A stretch of 13,153 nt of DNA from Synechococcus sp. HW_metabat.54 (GCA_018623675.1 JAAZVJ010000009.1:1-13153), one strand, 5' to 3'; shown: positions 6,668 to 13,153, counted from the stretch's first letter. Numbers and translations: made by a program. Notes: generated by a model from the letters alone, not told the origin.

Positions 6668-7561
6668 ATGGCGTTCTACCGCCCCGACCAGGTCATGCAG
6701 GAATACCTGGCGGTCCAGCTCAAGCGTTTGGCTGCGGATGGGCGGGAGCGGCTACTGGAGTCTGTGGCCGTCACCTGGGTGCGCTACGACAGCGAAACCC
6801 CTGTGGCCGGCAGTGGTGTGGGTGCCGCCTGGGCAGACCAGCGTCTGATGTATCCAGCCAGCGTGGTCAAGCTGATTTACGCCATGGCGGTGGAGGCCTG
6901 GTTGCAGCGTGATCTATTGCCAGATGGTGCGGAGCTGCGCCGGGCGATGCGCGACATGATTGCCGACTCCAGCAACGATGCCACTGGACTGCTGGTGGAT
7001 TTGCTCACCGGAACCACCAGCGGTCCCTCGCTTCAAGGGGAAGGCTGGGAGCTGTGGCAACGCCAGAGGCGCCTGGTGAATGACTGGCTCAAGGGTTTTC
7101 AGTGGCCTGAATTGGATGCCGTGAACTGCTGCCAGAAGACCTGGGGGGATGGTCCCTATGGACGGGAGCGGGTGTTTTACGGCGAGGCTCTTGAAAATCG
7201 CAATGCCCTCACCACGGCCGCTACGGCCCGGGCACTGGAGGCGGTGATGACGGACGCTGTGTTGTCGCCACCGGCCTGTAAGCGGTTAAGGGATCTGTTG
7301 GCCCGATCCTTGGCTTCAGAACAACGCCAGGCGGATCCTGAGAATCAGGTGGATGGTTTTCTCGGGGCTGGCTTGCCTCAGGGCAGCAGGCTATGGAGCA
7401 AGGCCGGCTGGATGAGCCAGGCTCGCCACGATGCTGCTTGGTGGAGAACTCTCGACGATTCACCGACGCTGTTGGTCGTCTTCACTGAAGGTGCTGCTTG
7501 TGCAAAAGACGAGACTCTGTTGCCTGAATTGGCACGTCAATTGGCAGCCTTCCAGTGCTGA
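6668..7561 (+). CDS. Class A beta-lactamase-fold serine hydrolase
   Basis: The 297-residue protein carries the three classic motifs of the penicillin-recognising serine enzymes in order: SxxK as S65-V-V-K68 (in YPASVVKL), SxN as S101-S-N103 (in MIADSSNDAT), and a KTG-like K245-A-G247 (in LWSKAGWM). The downstream pattern RNALTTAATARALEAVM matches the class A core after the omega loop. The omega-loop ExxLN motif, however, appears as W146-P-E-L-D150, without the deacylating Glu and Asn. True beta-lactamase activity is therefore doubtful; a DD- or LD-peptidase, an esterase or a binding protein are alternatives. No signal peptide is apparent. The ATG at 6668 was chosen; a TTG at 6605 would extend into the divergent NlpC/P60 gene. 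Neither start has a good ribosome site. Confidence 0.88.
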   Translation: MAFYRPDQVMQEYLAVQLKRLAADGRERLLESVAVTWVRYDSETPVAGSGVGAAWADQRLMYPASVVKLIYAMAVEAWLQRDLLPDGAELRRAMRDMIADSSNDATGLLVDLLTGTTSGPSLQGEGWELWQRQRRLVNDWLKGFQWPELDAVNCCQKTWGDGPYGRERVFYGEALENRNALTTAATARALEAVMTDAVLSPPACKRLRDLLARSLASEQRQADPENQVDGFLGAGLPQGSRLWSKAGWMSQARHDAAWWRTLDDSPTLLVVFTEGAACAKDETLLPELARQLAAFQC

Positions 7562-7576
7562 GGGGCTTGGGCTGAG

Positions 7577-7592
7577 CAACGCCTGAGCGTTG
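7577..7592. terminator. Possible shared hairpin between convergent genes
   Basis: CAACGC and GCGTTG pair perfectly around CTGA in the 34-base gap between the serine hydrolase stop and the convergent gene's stop. An alternative stem (GCCTGA with TCAGGC) overlaps it. No T-run follows on either strand, so terminator function is only suggested by position. Confidence 0.3.
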
Positions 7593-7595
7593 GGT

Positions 7596-8054
7596 TCAGG
7601 CCCTGGGCGTGTGTTTGGTCTCGTCTCGGGGCGTTCCGAGGCGGTTCTCGAGGGCCTCAACGCGATGGATCAGGACTTCAAAGGCATGCACGAATTCCCT
7701 GTCATCGCATTCGAGCCGCTCGATTCTTTCCAGCAACTCGCTGGTGGTTTCCTCCGGTAGCGGAACCGGTGCCGGAGGCATGGAATGACCGCTGCCCTGT
7801 TGTTCAGTGCTTTGGAGGATTGTTCCCTGGCTGCTCACATAAAGAGCCGCGAGTTGATCCAGCACGGCGCGGGGAGAGACACCCTGCGCACGGCAAAACT
7901 CCTTGAATTGCTGGCGGGATGGAGACACGAACAAGGGAGCAGGGATCTCAGAGATCCCGAGAGTTGATGCTTCAAAGTTTCCACCATCACGGTCGCCGAC
8001 CGTTGGGTGAAGAATGTGCTGAAGCGGAGGTCGCTGACCCCCACGGATGTTCAA
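7596..8054 (-). CDS. Unrecognised small protein with C-terminal coiled coil
   Basis: The open frame of 152 codons starts at a TTG (8054) only six bases after the 3' end of tRNA-Ser. There is no ATG in frame until residue 92, so the true start is uncertain. TTG at 7934 (residue 41) or GTG at 7928 would give about 110 residues and begin FVSPSRQQFKEFCRAQGVS. Residues ~44-75 look helical (RAVLDQLAALYVSSQG). A Pro-rich linker (PPAPVPLPEE) precedes a heptad-like, charged helix at ~101-140 (LLERIERLE...LIHRVEALENRLG) that should form a coiled coil. No family recognised. It lies downstream of tRNA-Ser on the same strand and could be transcribed from the tRNA promoter by read-through. Confidence 0.55.
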   Translation of the reverse strand: MNIRGGQRPPLQHILHPTVGDRDGGNFEASTLGISEIPAPLFVSPSRQQFKEFCRAQGVSPRAVLDQLAALYVSSQGTILQSTEQQGSGHSMPPAPVPLPEETTSELLERIERLECDDREFVHAFEVLIHRVEALENRLGTPRDETKHTPRA

Positions 8055-8059
8055 TTCAA

Positions 8060-8148
8060 CGGAGAGGGAGGGATTCGAACCCTCGACAGAAGTTGCCTCC
8101 TGTAACTCCTTAGCAGGGAGCCGCTTTCAACCACTCAGCCACCTCTCC
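8060..8148 (-). tRNA. tRNA-Ser (anticodon GCU)
   Basis: The 89-base class II tRNA has acceptor arms GGAGAGG/CCTCTCC with discriminator G. The D arm region is TGGCTGAGTGGTTGAAAGCG. The anticodon loop CTGCTAA sits on a 5-bp stem (one G-U pair), with the anticodon at 8112-8114. A long variable arm typical of tRNA-Ser and a T arm GAGGGTTCGAATCCCTC follow. CCA is not encoded. It decodes AGC/AGU. alr is 69 bases upstream on the same strand. Confidence 0.95.
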
Positions 8149-8160
8149 AGCGGCCCGCTC

Positions 8161-8192
8161 ACCATACCAAGCGGTAGGCCCCTTCATGTCAA
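8161..8192 (-). promoter_or_regulatory. Candidate promoter of tRNA-Ser
   Basis: On the minus strand a perfect -35-like TTGACA (8187-8192) precedes a -10-like TATGGT (8161-8166) with a long 20-base spacer. The alternative -10 TTGGTA (8165-8170) gives a 16-base spacer. Transcription would start just before the mature tRNA 5' end at 8148. The position is good and the match is moderate. Confidence 0.4.
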
Positions 8193-8217
8193 ATCGTGGT
8201 CGGAATTGGGCCTTAGT

Positions 8218-9399
8218 TCAGACCGTCACCCTCGGCAAGCGATGTTTGAAGCCGCAGAGCACCTCCCAAGGGATTGAATCACTGAGCTGGCTCCAAAGCT
8301 TGGGGCTGATCTCCTGATCTCCGTCTCGCCCGAGCAAGGTCACCACATCGCCACTTTCAAGGTCGGTGTGATCGGTGGCATCAAGGATCAGTTGATCCAT
8401 CGTGATTGCTCCCACCTGAGGTAGGGCGCGCCCTTGATGCAATGCCTTGATCTTTCCAGACAGGGCGCGACTGACGCCGTCGGCATATCCGATCGCGACA
8501 ACGGCCAATCGACTGGGCCTGCGGGTCACGAAACGATGCCCGTAGCTCACGCCCACTCCTTCGGCGACATCCCGGATCAGGGTGACTCGCGCTTTCACCC
8601 CCATGGCGGGTTGGAGCTTGACCGAGGCGCCGAGGTGATCGCTTGGGCTATGGCCATAGAGGGCCAGGCCCACCCTTACAAGGTCGTGATGGAGCGCAGG
8701 ATCGCGCAGGGTCCCCGCCGAATTGGCCAGATGGCGAAGGGCACCGCAGCGGGGGAGTTGGTTCAGCACGTCTTCGAAGCGACTCTGCTGCAGACGGGTC
8801 ACGCGCTCGCCATCGCCATCGGTGCCGCCATCCGCCAGCGCCAGATGGCTGTAGATGCCACTGAGCTCCAGTTGGTCGAGTTGTTGGATGGCTTTGGTGA
8901 GCCTTGGAGCGTCCTCCCAGGCGCAGCCCAGACGAGCCATGCCGGTATCGAGCTTGAGCTGCACGGAGAACTGGCGTCCGCTGCCGTCGGCGAGGTTCTG
9001 ACAGAGCAGGGCTTCGCGCATGCTGCTCAAGGTGGGCATGAGCTGCCAGTGCAGGCAGGCCCTGAGATCGTCTGGTTGTGTGAGATTGCCCAGCACCAGC
9101 ACGGGTTGGGTGAGGCCAGCGCGGCGGAGATCGATTCCTTCCTGAAGTGTGGCCACCCCCAGCTGACTGGCACCTCCCTGCACGGCTGCCCGGGCCACGG
9201 TGGTGGCTCCATGCCCATAGCCATCCGCTTTGACCACGGCCATCAGAGCGCAGGATGGCTTGAGCAGGCGCTTGATGGCCCGGGCGTTGGCCTCAACCGC
9301 AGCAGGAGAGACCTCCAGCCAGGCCCGCTGTCGTGGATCCAGCTCCTGCTGTTCACTCAAGCCGGAGGTGTCCTGTCCGCTGCTGATCAGATCACGCAT
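8218..9399 (-). CDS. alr: Alanine racemase
   Basis: This PLP enzyme interconverts L- and D-alanine and supplies D-Ala for peptidoglycan. From ATG 9399 it is 393 residues, near the family's 360-400. The PLP lysine is in AVVKADGYGHG (Lys57 from this start), and the second catalytic base Tyr is in GVSYGHRF (Tyr286). Other family blocks are RAWLEVSPAAVEANARAI at the start of the barrel, LKLDTGMARLG, SGIYSHLA, RVGLALYG, GYADGVSR and ITMDQLILD. An ATG at 9450 gives 17 more residues, but these lie outside the conserved domain and run to within 22 bases of the divergent HNH gene start. The shorter form is preferred, without a ribosome site to decide it. NlpC/P60 and the serine hydrolase lie nearby, all connected to wall peptides. 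Confidence 0.95.
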   Translation of the reverse strand: MRDLISSGQDTSGLSEQQELDPRQRAWLEVSPAAVEANARAIKRLLKPSCALMAVVKADGYGHGATTVARAAVQGGASQLGVATLQEGIDLRRAGLTQPVLVLGNLTQPDDLRACLHWQLMPTLSSMREALLCQNLADGSGRQFSVQLKLDTGMARLGCAWEDAPRLTKAIQQLDQLELSGIYSHLALADGGTDGDGERVTRLQQSRFEDVLNQLPRCGALRHLANSAGTLRDPALHHDLVRVGLALYGHSPSDHLGASVKLQPAMGVKARVTLIRDVAEGVGVSYGHRFVTRRPSRLAVVAIGYADGVSRALSGKIKALHQGRALPQVGAITMDQLILDATDHTDLESGDVVTLLGRDGDQEISPKLWSQLSDSIPWEVLCGFKHRLPRVTV

Positions 9400-9461
9400 G
9401 GAGCGATGGTCGCGCAAGGCACGGACAAGGCCGTGAAGTCCCCGTAGCATGGCTTGGAATC

Positions 9462-9467
9462 AAGGGG
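9462..9467 (+). promoter_or_regulatory. Ribosome binding site fixing the HNH gene start
   Basis: AAGGGG ends five bases before the ATG at 9473. It decides for this start over the upstream ATG at 9449, which overlaps the longest alr frame. Confidence 0.7.
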
Positions 9468-9472
9468 CTGGC

Positions 9473-9973
9473 ATGGGCCAGGTTCTCGTTCTCAATGCGT
9501 CCTACGAGCCGCTCAATATCACCACCTGGCGTCGAGCCACGGTGATGATGTTGAAGGGGAAGGCTGAGAGCCTTGAGCATGACCCGCATCATCGGCTCCG
9601 GGCCGATCTGCATGTTCCGACGGTGATTCGCTTGCGTCAGTTTGTGCATGTGCCCTTCCGGCAGCTGACGCTGACGCGGCGCAATCTGTTTCAGCGCGAC
9701 AACCACTGTTGTCAGTACTGCGGAGCCCATGGGGGCCAGCTCTCGATTGACCACGTGTTGCCCCGCAGTCGCGGTGGAGCCGACACCTGGGAGAACGTCA
9801 CCACGGCTTGTCTGCGTTGCAATGTGCGGAAGGGCAATCGCACGCCCCAGGAGGCCAACATGCCACTGCGGCGTAAGCCCCATCGCCCTGCTGGCCATCT
9901 CAGTTTCGAAGCGCGTCGTCAGATTGATTCCGGCCGCCGTGCCGACTGGGCCAAATATGTGATCGGGGGCTGA
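9473..9973 (+). CDS. Stand-alone HNH endonuclease-family protein
   Basis: The protein is 166 residues. The N-terminus VLVLNASYEPLNITTWRRA (about 4-22) is the conserved opening of a widespread bacterial and cyanobacterial HNH group. The HNH zinc-finger fold follows: CQYCG (Cys80, Cys83), LSIDHVLPRSRGG (catalytic-type Asp93-His94), TWENVTTAC (Asn108) and CLRCNVRKGNRTP (Cys113, Cys116, Asn117). All metal-binding and catalytic residues look intact, so nuclease activity is plausible. The biological role of this group is not established to my knowledge. There is no partner methylase, intron or intein around it, and the neighbours are core genes. It is divergent from alr and converges on prfA, the two stops being 14 bases apart within one hairpin. 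Confidence 0.92.
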   Translation: MGQVLVLNASYEPLNITTWRRATVMMLKGKAESLEHDPHHRLRADLHVPTVIRLRQFVHVPFRQLTLTRRNLFQRDNHCCQYCGAHGGQLSIDHVLPRSRGGADTWENVTTACLRCNVRKGNRTPQEANMPLRRKPHRPAGHLSFEARRQIDSGRRADWAKYVIGG

Positions 9974-9991
9974 TCCATTCGCTTGGATCAG
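9970..9991. terminator. Hairpin spanning both stop codons of convergent HNH gene and prfA
   Basis: CTGATCCA and TGGATCAG form a perfect 8-bp stem around TTCGCT. The left arm contains the HNH TGA and the right arm the prfA TGA on the other strand. No long T-run follows on either side (plus strand TCTTCGTT), so it may be a weak bidirectional terminator or a 3'-end protecting stem. Confidence 0.5.
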
Positions 9992-11094
9992 TCTTCGTTG
10001 GTGCTCAGTGCTTCGAGTTTGGCCCGTTGTTCTTCGGCGATGCAGGAACCGATGACATCGTCGAGCTGACCTTGCAAGACGGGATCGAGGCTGAAGTTTT
10101 TCCCCAGTCGATGGTCGGTCACTCGGTTGTCTTTGGCGTTGTAGGTGCGGATTTTTTCGCTTCGGTCCCCGGTGCCCACCTGAGCACGCCTTGCGGAGCT
10201 TTCGGCTGCATTGGCTTCCGCCAGCTGGCGTTCGTACAGCTTCGCCCGCAGAATTTCGAGCGCTCGCTCGCGGTTCTGCAGTTGGGAGCGCTCCTGGGTG
10301 CAAAACACCCTGATTCCTGTTGGCTTGTGCAGCAAATCAACGGCGGTTTCCACCTTGTTCACGTTCTGACCACCGGCTCCGCCGGAGCGTGCCGTGCTGA
10401 TGTCGAGATCGGTGGGATCAATCTGAACCTCGACAGGGTCGGCTTCTGGCATGACGGCCACGGTGGCTGTGGAGGTATGGACCCGTCCTTGAGATTCCGT
10501 GGCGGGAACCCGTTGCACCCGGTGAACCCCGGCTTCAAATTTCAACTGGCTGAAGACCGCGTCCCCTTTCACCGAGAGGATGAGTTCGCGGTAGCCCCCT
10601 AGATCGGCAGCACTGGCACTCACCGGTTGGACACTCCAGCCTTGTCGTCCGCCATAGCGCTCGTACATCCGCGCCAGGTCGCCAGCCCATAGGCAGGCTT
10701 CATCCCCACCGGCTCCAGCCCTGATTTCCAGCATCACGCTGCGCTCATCGCGGGGATCGCTGGGGAGAAGGGCCAGAGTGATGCGTTCCACAAGAACGCC
10801 CTGACGTTCGTCGAGGTCTTGCAGTTCCATGCGAGCCAGTTCTTCCATGGCCTGATCCCCGCGGCTTTCTTTGAGCAGGGCTTCGGCCTGGTGACGCTCC
10901 TCTTTGATCTGCTGCAGGCTCTGATAGTCCTGCACAAGAGGCTCAAGTCGGGAACGTTCCCGGGCAATGGATTGCAGGCGTTTGGGGTCAGAGGCCACAT
11001 CGGGGTCCGCCAGTTGGCGTTCCAGGGTGTGGAAGCTCGTGGTCGCTGCATCCAGTCGGCTAATCAGGGTCGCGAGGTCCATCCCCTTCGGCAC
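9988..11094 (-). CDS. prfA: Peptide chain release factor 1
   Basis: RF1 recognises UAA and UAG and triggers peptide release on the ribosome. At 368 residues from GTG 11094 (or 364 from ATG 11082) it has the usual length. The stop-codon-reading tripeptide PAT is at 197-199 in [14 protein letters not shown], which separates RF1 from RF2 (SPF). The catalytic GGQ is at 241-243 in [17 protein letters not shown]. The N-terminal domain is the usual charged helical one ([14 protein letters not shown]...). AAGGGG lies directly against the ATG at 11082, too close to serve it, while the GTG has no visible ribosome site. It is the last gene of the truA-rplM-rpsI-rpmE-prfA cluster but sits just behind a strong terminator. 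Confidence 0.97.
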   Translation of the reverse strand: MPKGMDLATLISRLDAATTSFHTLERQLADPDVASDPKRLQSIARERSRLEPLVQDYQSLQQIKEERHQAEALLKESRGDQAMEELARMELQDLDERQGVLVERITLALLPSDPRDERSVMLEIRAGAGGDEACLWAGDLARMYERYGGRQGWSVQPVSASAADLGGYRELILSVKGDAVFSQLKFEAGVHRVQRVPATESQGRVHTSTATVAVMPEADPVEVQIDPTDLDISTARSGGAGGQNVNKVETAVDLLHKPTGIRVFCTQERSQLQNRERALEILRAKLYERQLAEANAAESSARRAQVGTGDRSEKIRTYNAKDNRVTDHRLGKNFSLDPVLQGQLDDVIGSCIAEEQRAKLEALSTNED

Positions 11095-11103
11095 GCAGTA
11101 ATG

Positions 11104-11144
11104 AAAAGTCCCCCGACTGCAGAACTCTGTCTGCAGTCGGGGGA
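11104..11144 (-). terminator. Strong Rho-independent terminator after rpmE
   Basis: A perfect 14-bp stem (TCCCCCGACTGCAG with CTGCAGTCGGGGGA) with an 8-base loop lies at 11109-11144. On the minus strand it is followed by CTTTT. It falls between rpmE and prfA, about 10 bases before the prfA GTG. Confidence 0.9.
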
Positions 11145-11187
11145 AAGAAGGGATTCATCAACAGAATCCAGTTGCTGAAGCTCAGCT

Positions 11188-11442
11188 TCAGGCGTCAGCT
11201 TTGGCAGCTTTCTTGTCGTCTGCAGCTTGGTTGGCGCTTCCCATGCCGTACTTCTTCATGAAGCGGTCCACACGACCCTCGGTGTCGAGGATCTTCTGGG
11301 TGCCGGTGAAGAAGGGGTGGTTGCCACTCCAGACGTCGACGTGAATCTCGGGCTGGGTGGAGCCAGTGGTCATGACCACTTCTCCGTTGCAGATCACCTT
11401 GGCATCGGGATACCAGGTGGGATGAATGTCGGACTTGGGCAT
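11188..11442 (-). CDS. rpmE: 50S ribosomal protein L31
   Basis: The protein is 84 residues. The blocks MPKSDIHPTWYPDAKV, VDVWSGNHPFFTGTQ and DTEGRVDRFMKKYGM are L31 signatures. Only one Cys (residue 18) is present, so the zinc-binding CxxC form is excluded; this is the zinc-independent (C-minus) form. The C-terminal tail is Lys/Ala-rich (KKAAKADA). It starts eight bases after rpsI. A small hairpin (CTGAAGC/GCTTCAG, 11175-11191) includes its stop codon. Confidence 0.96.
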   Translation of the reverse strand: MPKSDIHPTWYPDAKVICNGEVVMTTGSTQPEIHVDVWSGNHPFFTGTQKILDTEGRVDRFMKKYGMGSANQAADDKKAAKADA

Positions 11443-11450
11443 AACAGAAA

Positions 11451-11855
11451 TCAGCGCTTGGAGAACTGAGGAGCCTTACGGGCTTTCTTGAGGCCGTACT
11501 TACGACGTTCCTTCGCACGCGGGTCGCGGCTGAGGTGACCTTCGGTCTTCAGAGGCTTGCGGTTGTCGGCAGACAGCTCGCAAAGGGCACGGGCAGCGCC
11601 TTGCTTGATCGCATCAGCCTGGCCGGTGAGGCCGCCACCGCGAACATTCACAAGCACGTCGTACTCAGCAGTCAGACCCAGGGTTTGAAGGGGAGCTTTA
11701 ACGGCCGCGATGTAGGCGGGGTTGTAGTTCAGATAGTTGTCGCCAGGGCGACCATTGATGGTGATGGTGCCGTTGCCGGGAACCAAGCGAACTCGGGCCA
11801 CGGAGGTCTTGCGGCGACCGGTGCCCCAATAGACGACGGAATTGGAGGTGCTCAT
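11451..11855 (-). CDS. rpsI: 30S ribosomal protein S9
   Basis: The protein is 134 residues. [16 protein letters not shown] near the N-terminus and the C-terminal [16 protein letters not shown] are diagnostic of S9; the basic tail reaches into the decoding centre near P-site tRNA. Other family blocks are [25 protein letters not shown] and [12 protein letters not shown]. Its ATG overlaps the rplM stop by ATGA, so translation is probably coupled, and rpmE follows by 8 bases. Confidence 0.98.
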   Translation of the reverse strand: MSTSNSVVYWGTGRRKTSVARVRLVPGNGTITINGRPGDNYLNYNPAYIAAVKAPLQTLGLTAEYDVLVNVRGGGLTGQADAIKQGAARALCELSADNRKPLKTEGHLSRDPRAKERRKYGLKKARKAPQFSKR

Positions 11856-12304
11856 TTAGCGGAAGCGGCGGGATCGAGCTTGAGGGTCTGGGGCTGCTGC
11901 GCGGCATGGGGATGCTCGCTGCCCTTGTAAACCTTCAGCTTGCGGAACAGCTGGCGGCCCAAGGCGTTGTGGGGAAGCATGCCTTTGATGGCTTTCTCCA
12001 CAATGCGCTCGGGAAGACGCTCTTGCAGGTGCTCGAAGGTTTCGACCTTCATGCCACCCGGACGACCGGAATGGCGGCGGTACAGCTTCTGCTGGGGCTT
12101 GTTGCCGCTGACGCGAATTTTGTCAGCGTTCACCACGATCACGAAATCGCCGGTGTCCAGGTGGGGGGTGTAGGTGGCTTTGTTCTTGCCACGCAGCACG
12201 GAAGCCACCTCGGTGGCCAAGCGGCCGAGGGTTTGATTCTCAGCGTCTACCAGGTACCACTGGCGGTCGATCGAATCGATTGAGGGAACGGATGTCTTGT
12301 TCAT
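11852..12304 (-). CDS. rplM: 50S ribosomal protein L13
   Basis: At 150 residues this is the normal L13 length. It reads [51 protein letters not shown] and [20 protein letters not shown], all L13 signatures. L13 is an early assembly protein of the large subunit. ATG 12304 is chosen because the family begins about here; the open frame continues 29 codons upstream without family similarity. No Shine-Dalgarno lies before it; instead a GC-rich palindrome occupies that place. A 198-base leader separates it from truA, and rpsI overlaps its stop (ATGA). Confidence 0.97.
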   Translation of the reverse strand: MNKTSVPSIDSIDRQWYLVDAENQTLGRLATEVASVLRGKNKATYTPHLDTGDFVIVVNADKIRVSGNKPQQKLYRRHSGRPGGMKVETFEHLQERLPERIVEKAIKGMLPHNALGRQLFRKLKVYKGSEHPHAAQQPQTLKLDPAASAK

Positions 12305-12308
12305 CGCG

Positions 12309-12320
12309 CCGGCATGCCGG
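12309..12320. repeat. Twelve-base palindrome directly upstream of the rplM start
   Basis: CCGGCATGCCGG is a perfect palindrome ending four bases before the ATG of rplM, in the place where a ribosome site would be expected. It contains an ATG (12315) that opens a four-codon frame whose TGA overlaps the rplM ATG. Confidence 0.5.
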
Positions 12321-12390
12321 TTCGGGTATGCCCCACCTGAGCTGGCGGAGCTGGGCAAAATGGATCTGTCCGCACAAGGCGGCCTGATCA

Positions 12391-12409
12391 AAGCTCAAAG
12401 ATTGAGCTT
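12391..12409. repeat. Perfect hairpin in the truA-rplM spacer
   Basis: AAGCTCAA and TTGAGCTT pair perfectly around a 3-base loop. On the minus strand the stem is followed by TGATC, not a T-run, so it is at best a weak terminator. It lies 87 bases upstream of the rplM start, within its leader or promoter region. The rest of the spacer (12410-12502) holds TCCTT/AAGGA and CAGTG/CACTG small inverted repeats and no gene that I can see. Confidence 0.45.
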
Positions 12410-12502
12410 ACCTCGTCGTGGGTCTCACTCCTTAAAGGAACTGAGGCGGGTGGAAGAGGTTGCGGGCCGCTTAAGCCAGTGCATCACTGCATCTGGAACG
12501 GC

Positions 12503-13153
12503 TCAGTCAGTTTTCGGCAGCTTTGGTGGATCCGGAGGGGGATCCTCAGTTGCCAGAAAATACCGCGGTTGGCAATCGTACCACCCGCCTTTACTGAAGA
12601 TTGGCTCCTCATACCCAGCCCTCAGCAGGCAGAGTCCCTGGGCCGGTGCGGAGTCTTTCACTTCGCTGCGGCGTCGCTCGCGCCAGCGCCGTTCGAAGCT
12701 GGCAAGGCTGAGGCGATGCTCACCCACCGCCACTACTTGTCCCATCAAGAGGCGGACCATCCCGTAAAGGAATCCACTGGCTTGGATCTCCACGCTCACC
12801 AAGTCGCCCTGTCGCTCCAGGCTGACGTCCTGAATCGTGGTGCGGGCGTGGGCCCGGCGGCTGCCAGCACGCATGAAGGCCCCGAAATCGTGAGTCCCGA
12901 GAAGTCCCTCGAGGGCTTCGACCATCAGTTGATCGTCGAGTCGAGCGTGGTAGCGGTGCCACGTCCAGGGTGTGAGAAACAGATTGGGGCGTCGCCCGTT
13001 GTAGATGCTGTAGCGATATCGCCGATAGGTGGCTGAATAACAGGCATGCCAGTTCAGTGGACGTTCGACCGCCTCGCGTACGCGGATGGTTCCCGGTAGT
13101 CGGCCATTCAGAGCAGGTGCCCAACGGCTTGCGGGGATTGGACCACTGGAATC
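12503..13153 (-). CDS. truA: tRNA pseudouridine synthase A, partial, N-terminus outside window
   Basis: TruA makes pseudouridine at positions 38-40 of tRNA anticodon stems. The 216 C-terminal residues are present and open to the right edge. Recognisable blocks are [44 protein letters not shown] and the C-terminal [19 protein letters not shown], equivalent to the FLHHMVRN block of E. coli TruA. The catalytic Asp lies in the missing N-terminal part (roughly 60-80 residues). The C-terminal tail is Pro/Lys-rich ([13 protein letters not shown]). Its position upstream of rplM-rpsI matches the conserved cyanobacterial ribosomal cluster. Confidence 0.95.
   Translation of the reverse strand, partial: DSSGPIPASRWAPALNGRLPGTIRVREAVERPLNWHACYSATYRRYRYSIYNGRRPNLFLTPWTWHRYHARLDDQLMVEALEGLLGTHDFGAFMRAGSRRAHARTTIQDVSLERQGDLVSVEIQASGFLYGMVRLLMGQVVAVGEHRLSLASFERRWRERRRSEVKDSAPAQGLCLLRAGYEEPIFSKGGWYDCQPRYFLATEDPPPDPPKLPKTD

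Noticed and set aside
8434..9447. Open frame of 337 codons on the plus strand
   Set aside because: It lies entirely antisense to the well-supported alanine racemase and has no recognisable family pattern; GC-rich coding DNA often leaves such frames open.
9392..10303. Open frame of 303 codons on the minus strand
   Set aside because: Runs across the HNH gene antisense and into prfA in another frame; both of those genes are clearly real.
12528..12545. GGATCC repeated around GGAGGG as a regulatory inverted repeat
   Set aside because: It lies inside the truA coding end and encodes the Asp-Pro-Pro repeats of its tail, which explains it.
12720..13124. Open frame of 134 codons on the minus strand
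   Set aside because: Shifted frame within truA; the other minus frame gives continuous TruA blocks to the window edge.

Overview
The window looks like a chromosomal segment of a marine picocyanobacterium (Synechococcus/Cyanobium type). The grounds are two photosystem I genes (psaI, psaL), a cyanobacterial-type ribosomal gene cluster (truA-rplM-rpsI-rpmE-prfA), GC-rich and densely packed genes, and a zinc-free form of ribosomal protein L31. This assignment comes from reading the proteins, not from a database search. No phage, transposon, CRISPR array or plasmid signal is visible.

Left part (1-4150): the first ~733 codons of an RND multidrug-efflux pump on the minus strand, running off the left edge. 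It is preceded by a clear minus-strand terminator and the psaI-psaL pair, also minus. Divergent from psaI is a plus-strand pair of unrecognised genes: a small membrane-anchored protein with a HEAT-like segment, and a multi-span membrane protein. The second ends tail to tail, with overlapping stops, against a glycosyltransferase.

Middle (4147-9400): minus-strand genes for a GT2 polyprenyl-phosphate-type glycosyltransferase, a Gly/Tyr-rich probably exported protein and a cytoplasmic-looking NlpC/P60 peptidase. Divergent from the peptidase is a class A beta-lactamase-fold serine hydrolase. Then come an unrecognised coiled-coil protein, tRNA-Ser(GCU) and alanine racemase. NlpC/P60, the serine hydrolase and alr all act on, or resemble enzymes acting on, peptidoglycan peptides and D-Ala, so this may be a loose cell-wall neighbourhood.

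Right part (9470-13153): a stand-alone HNH-nuclease-like gene (plus) converging on the translation cluster prfA, rpmE, rpsI, rplM and truA (minus; truA is cut by the right edge). rplM and rpsI overlap by ATGA, and rpsI and rpmE are 8 bases apart. A 14-bp terminator separates rpmE from prfA, and prfA starts only about 10 bases after it.

Most of the window is ordinary core genome. I do not see a convincing new multi-gene system. The points most worth a second look are the serine hydrolase without the class A deacylation Glu, the terminators with almost no room for a promoter behind them (RND gene, prfA), the structured rplM leader, and several perfect hairpins at gene boundaries.
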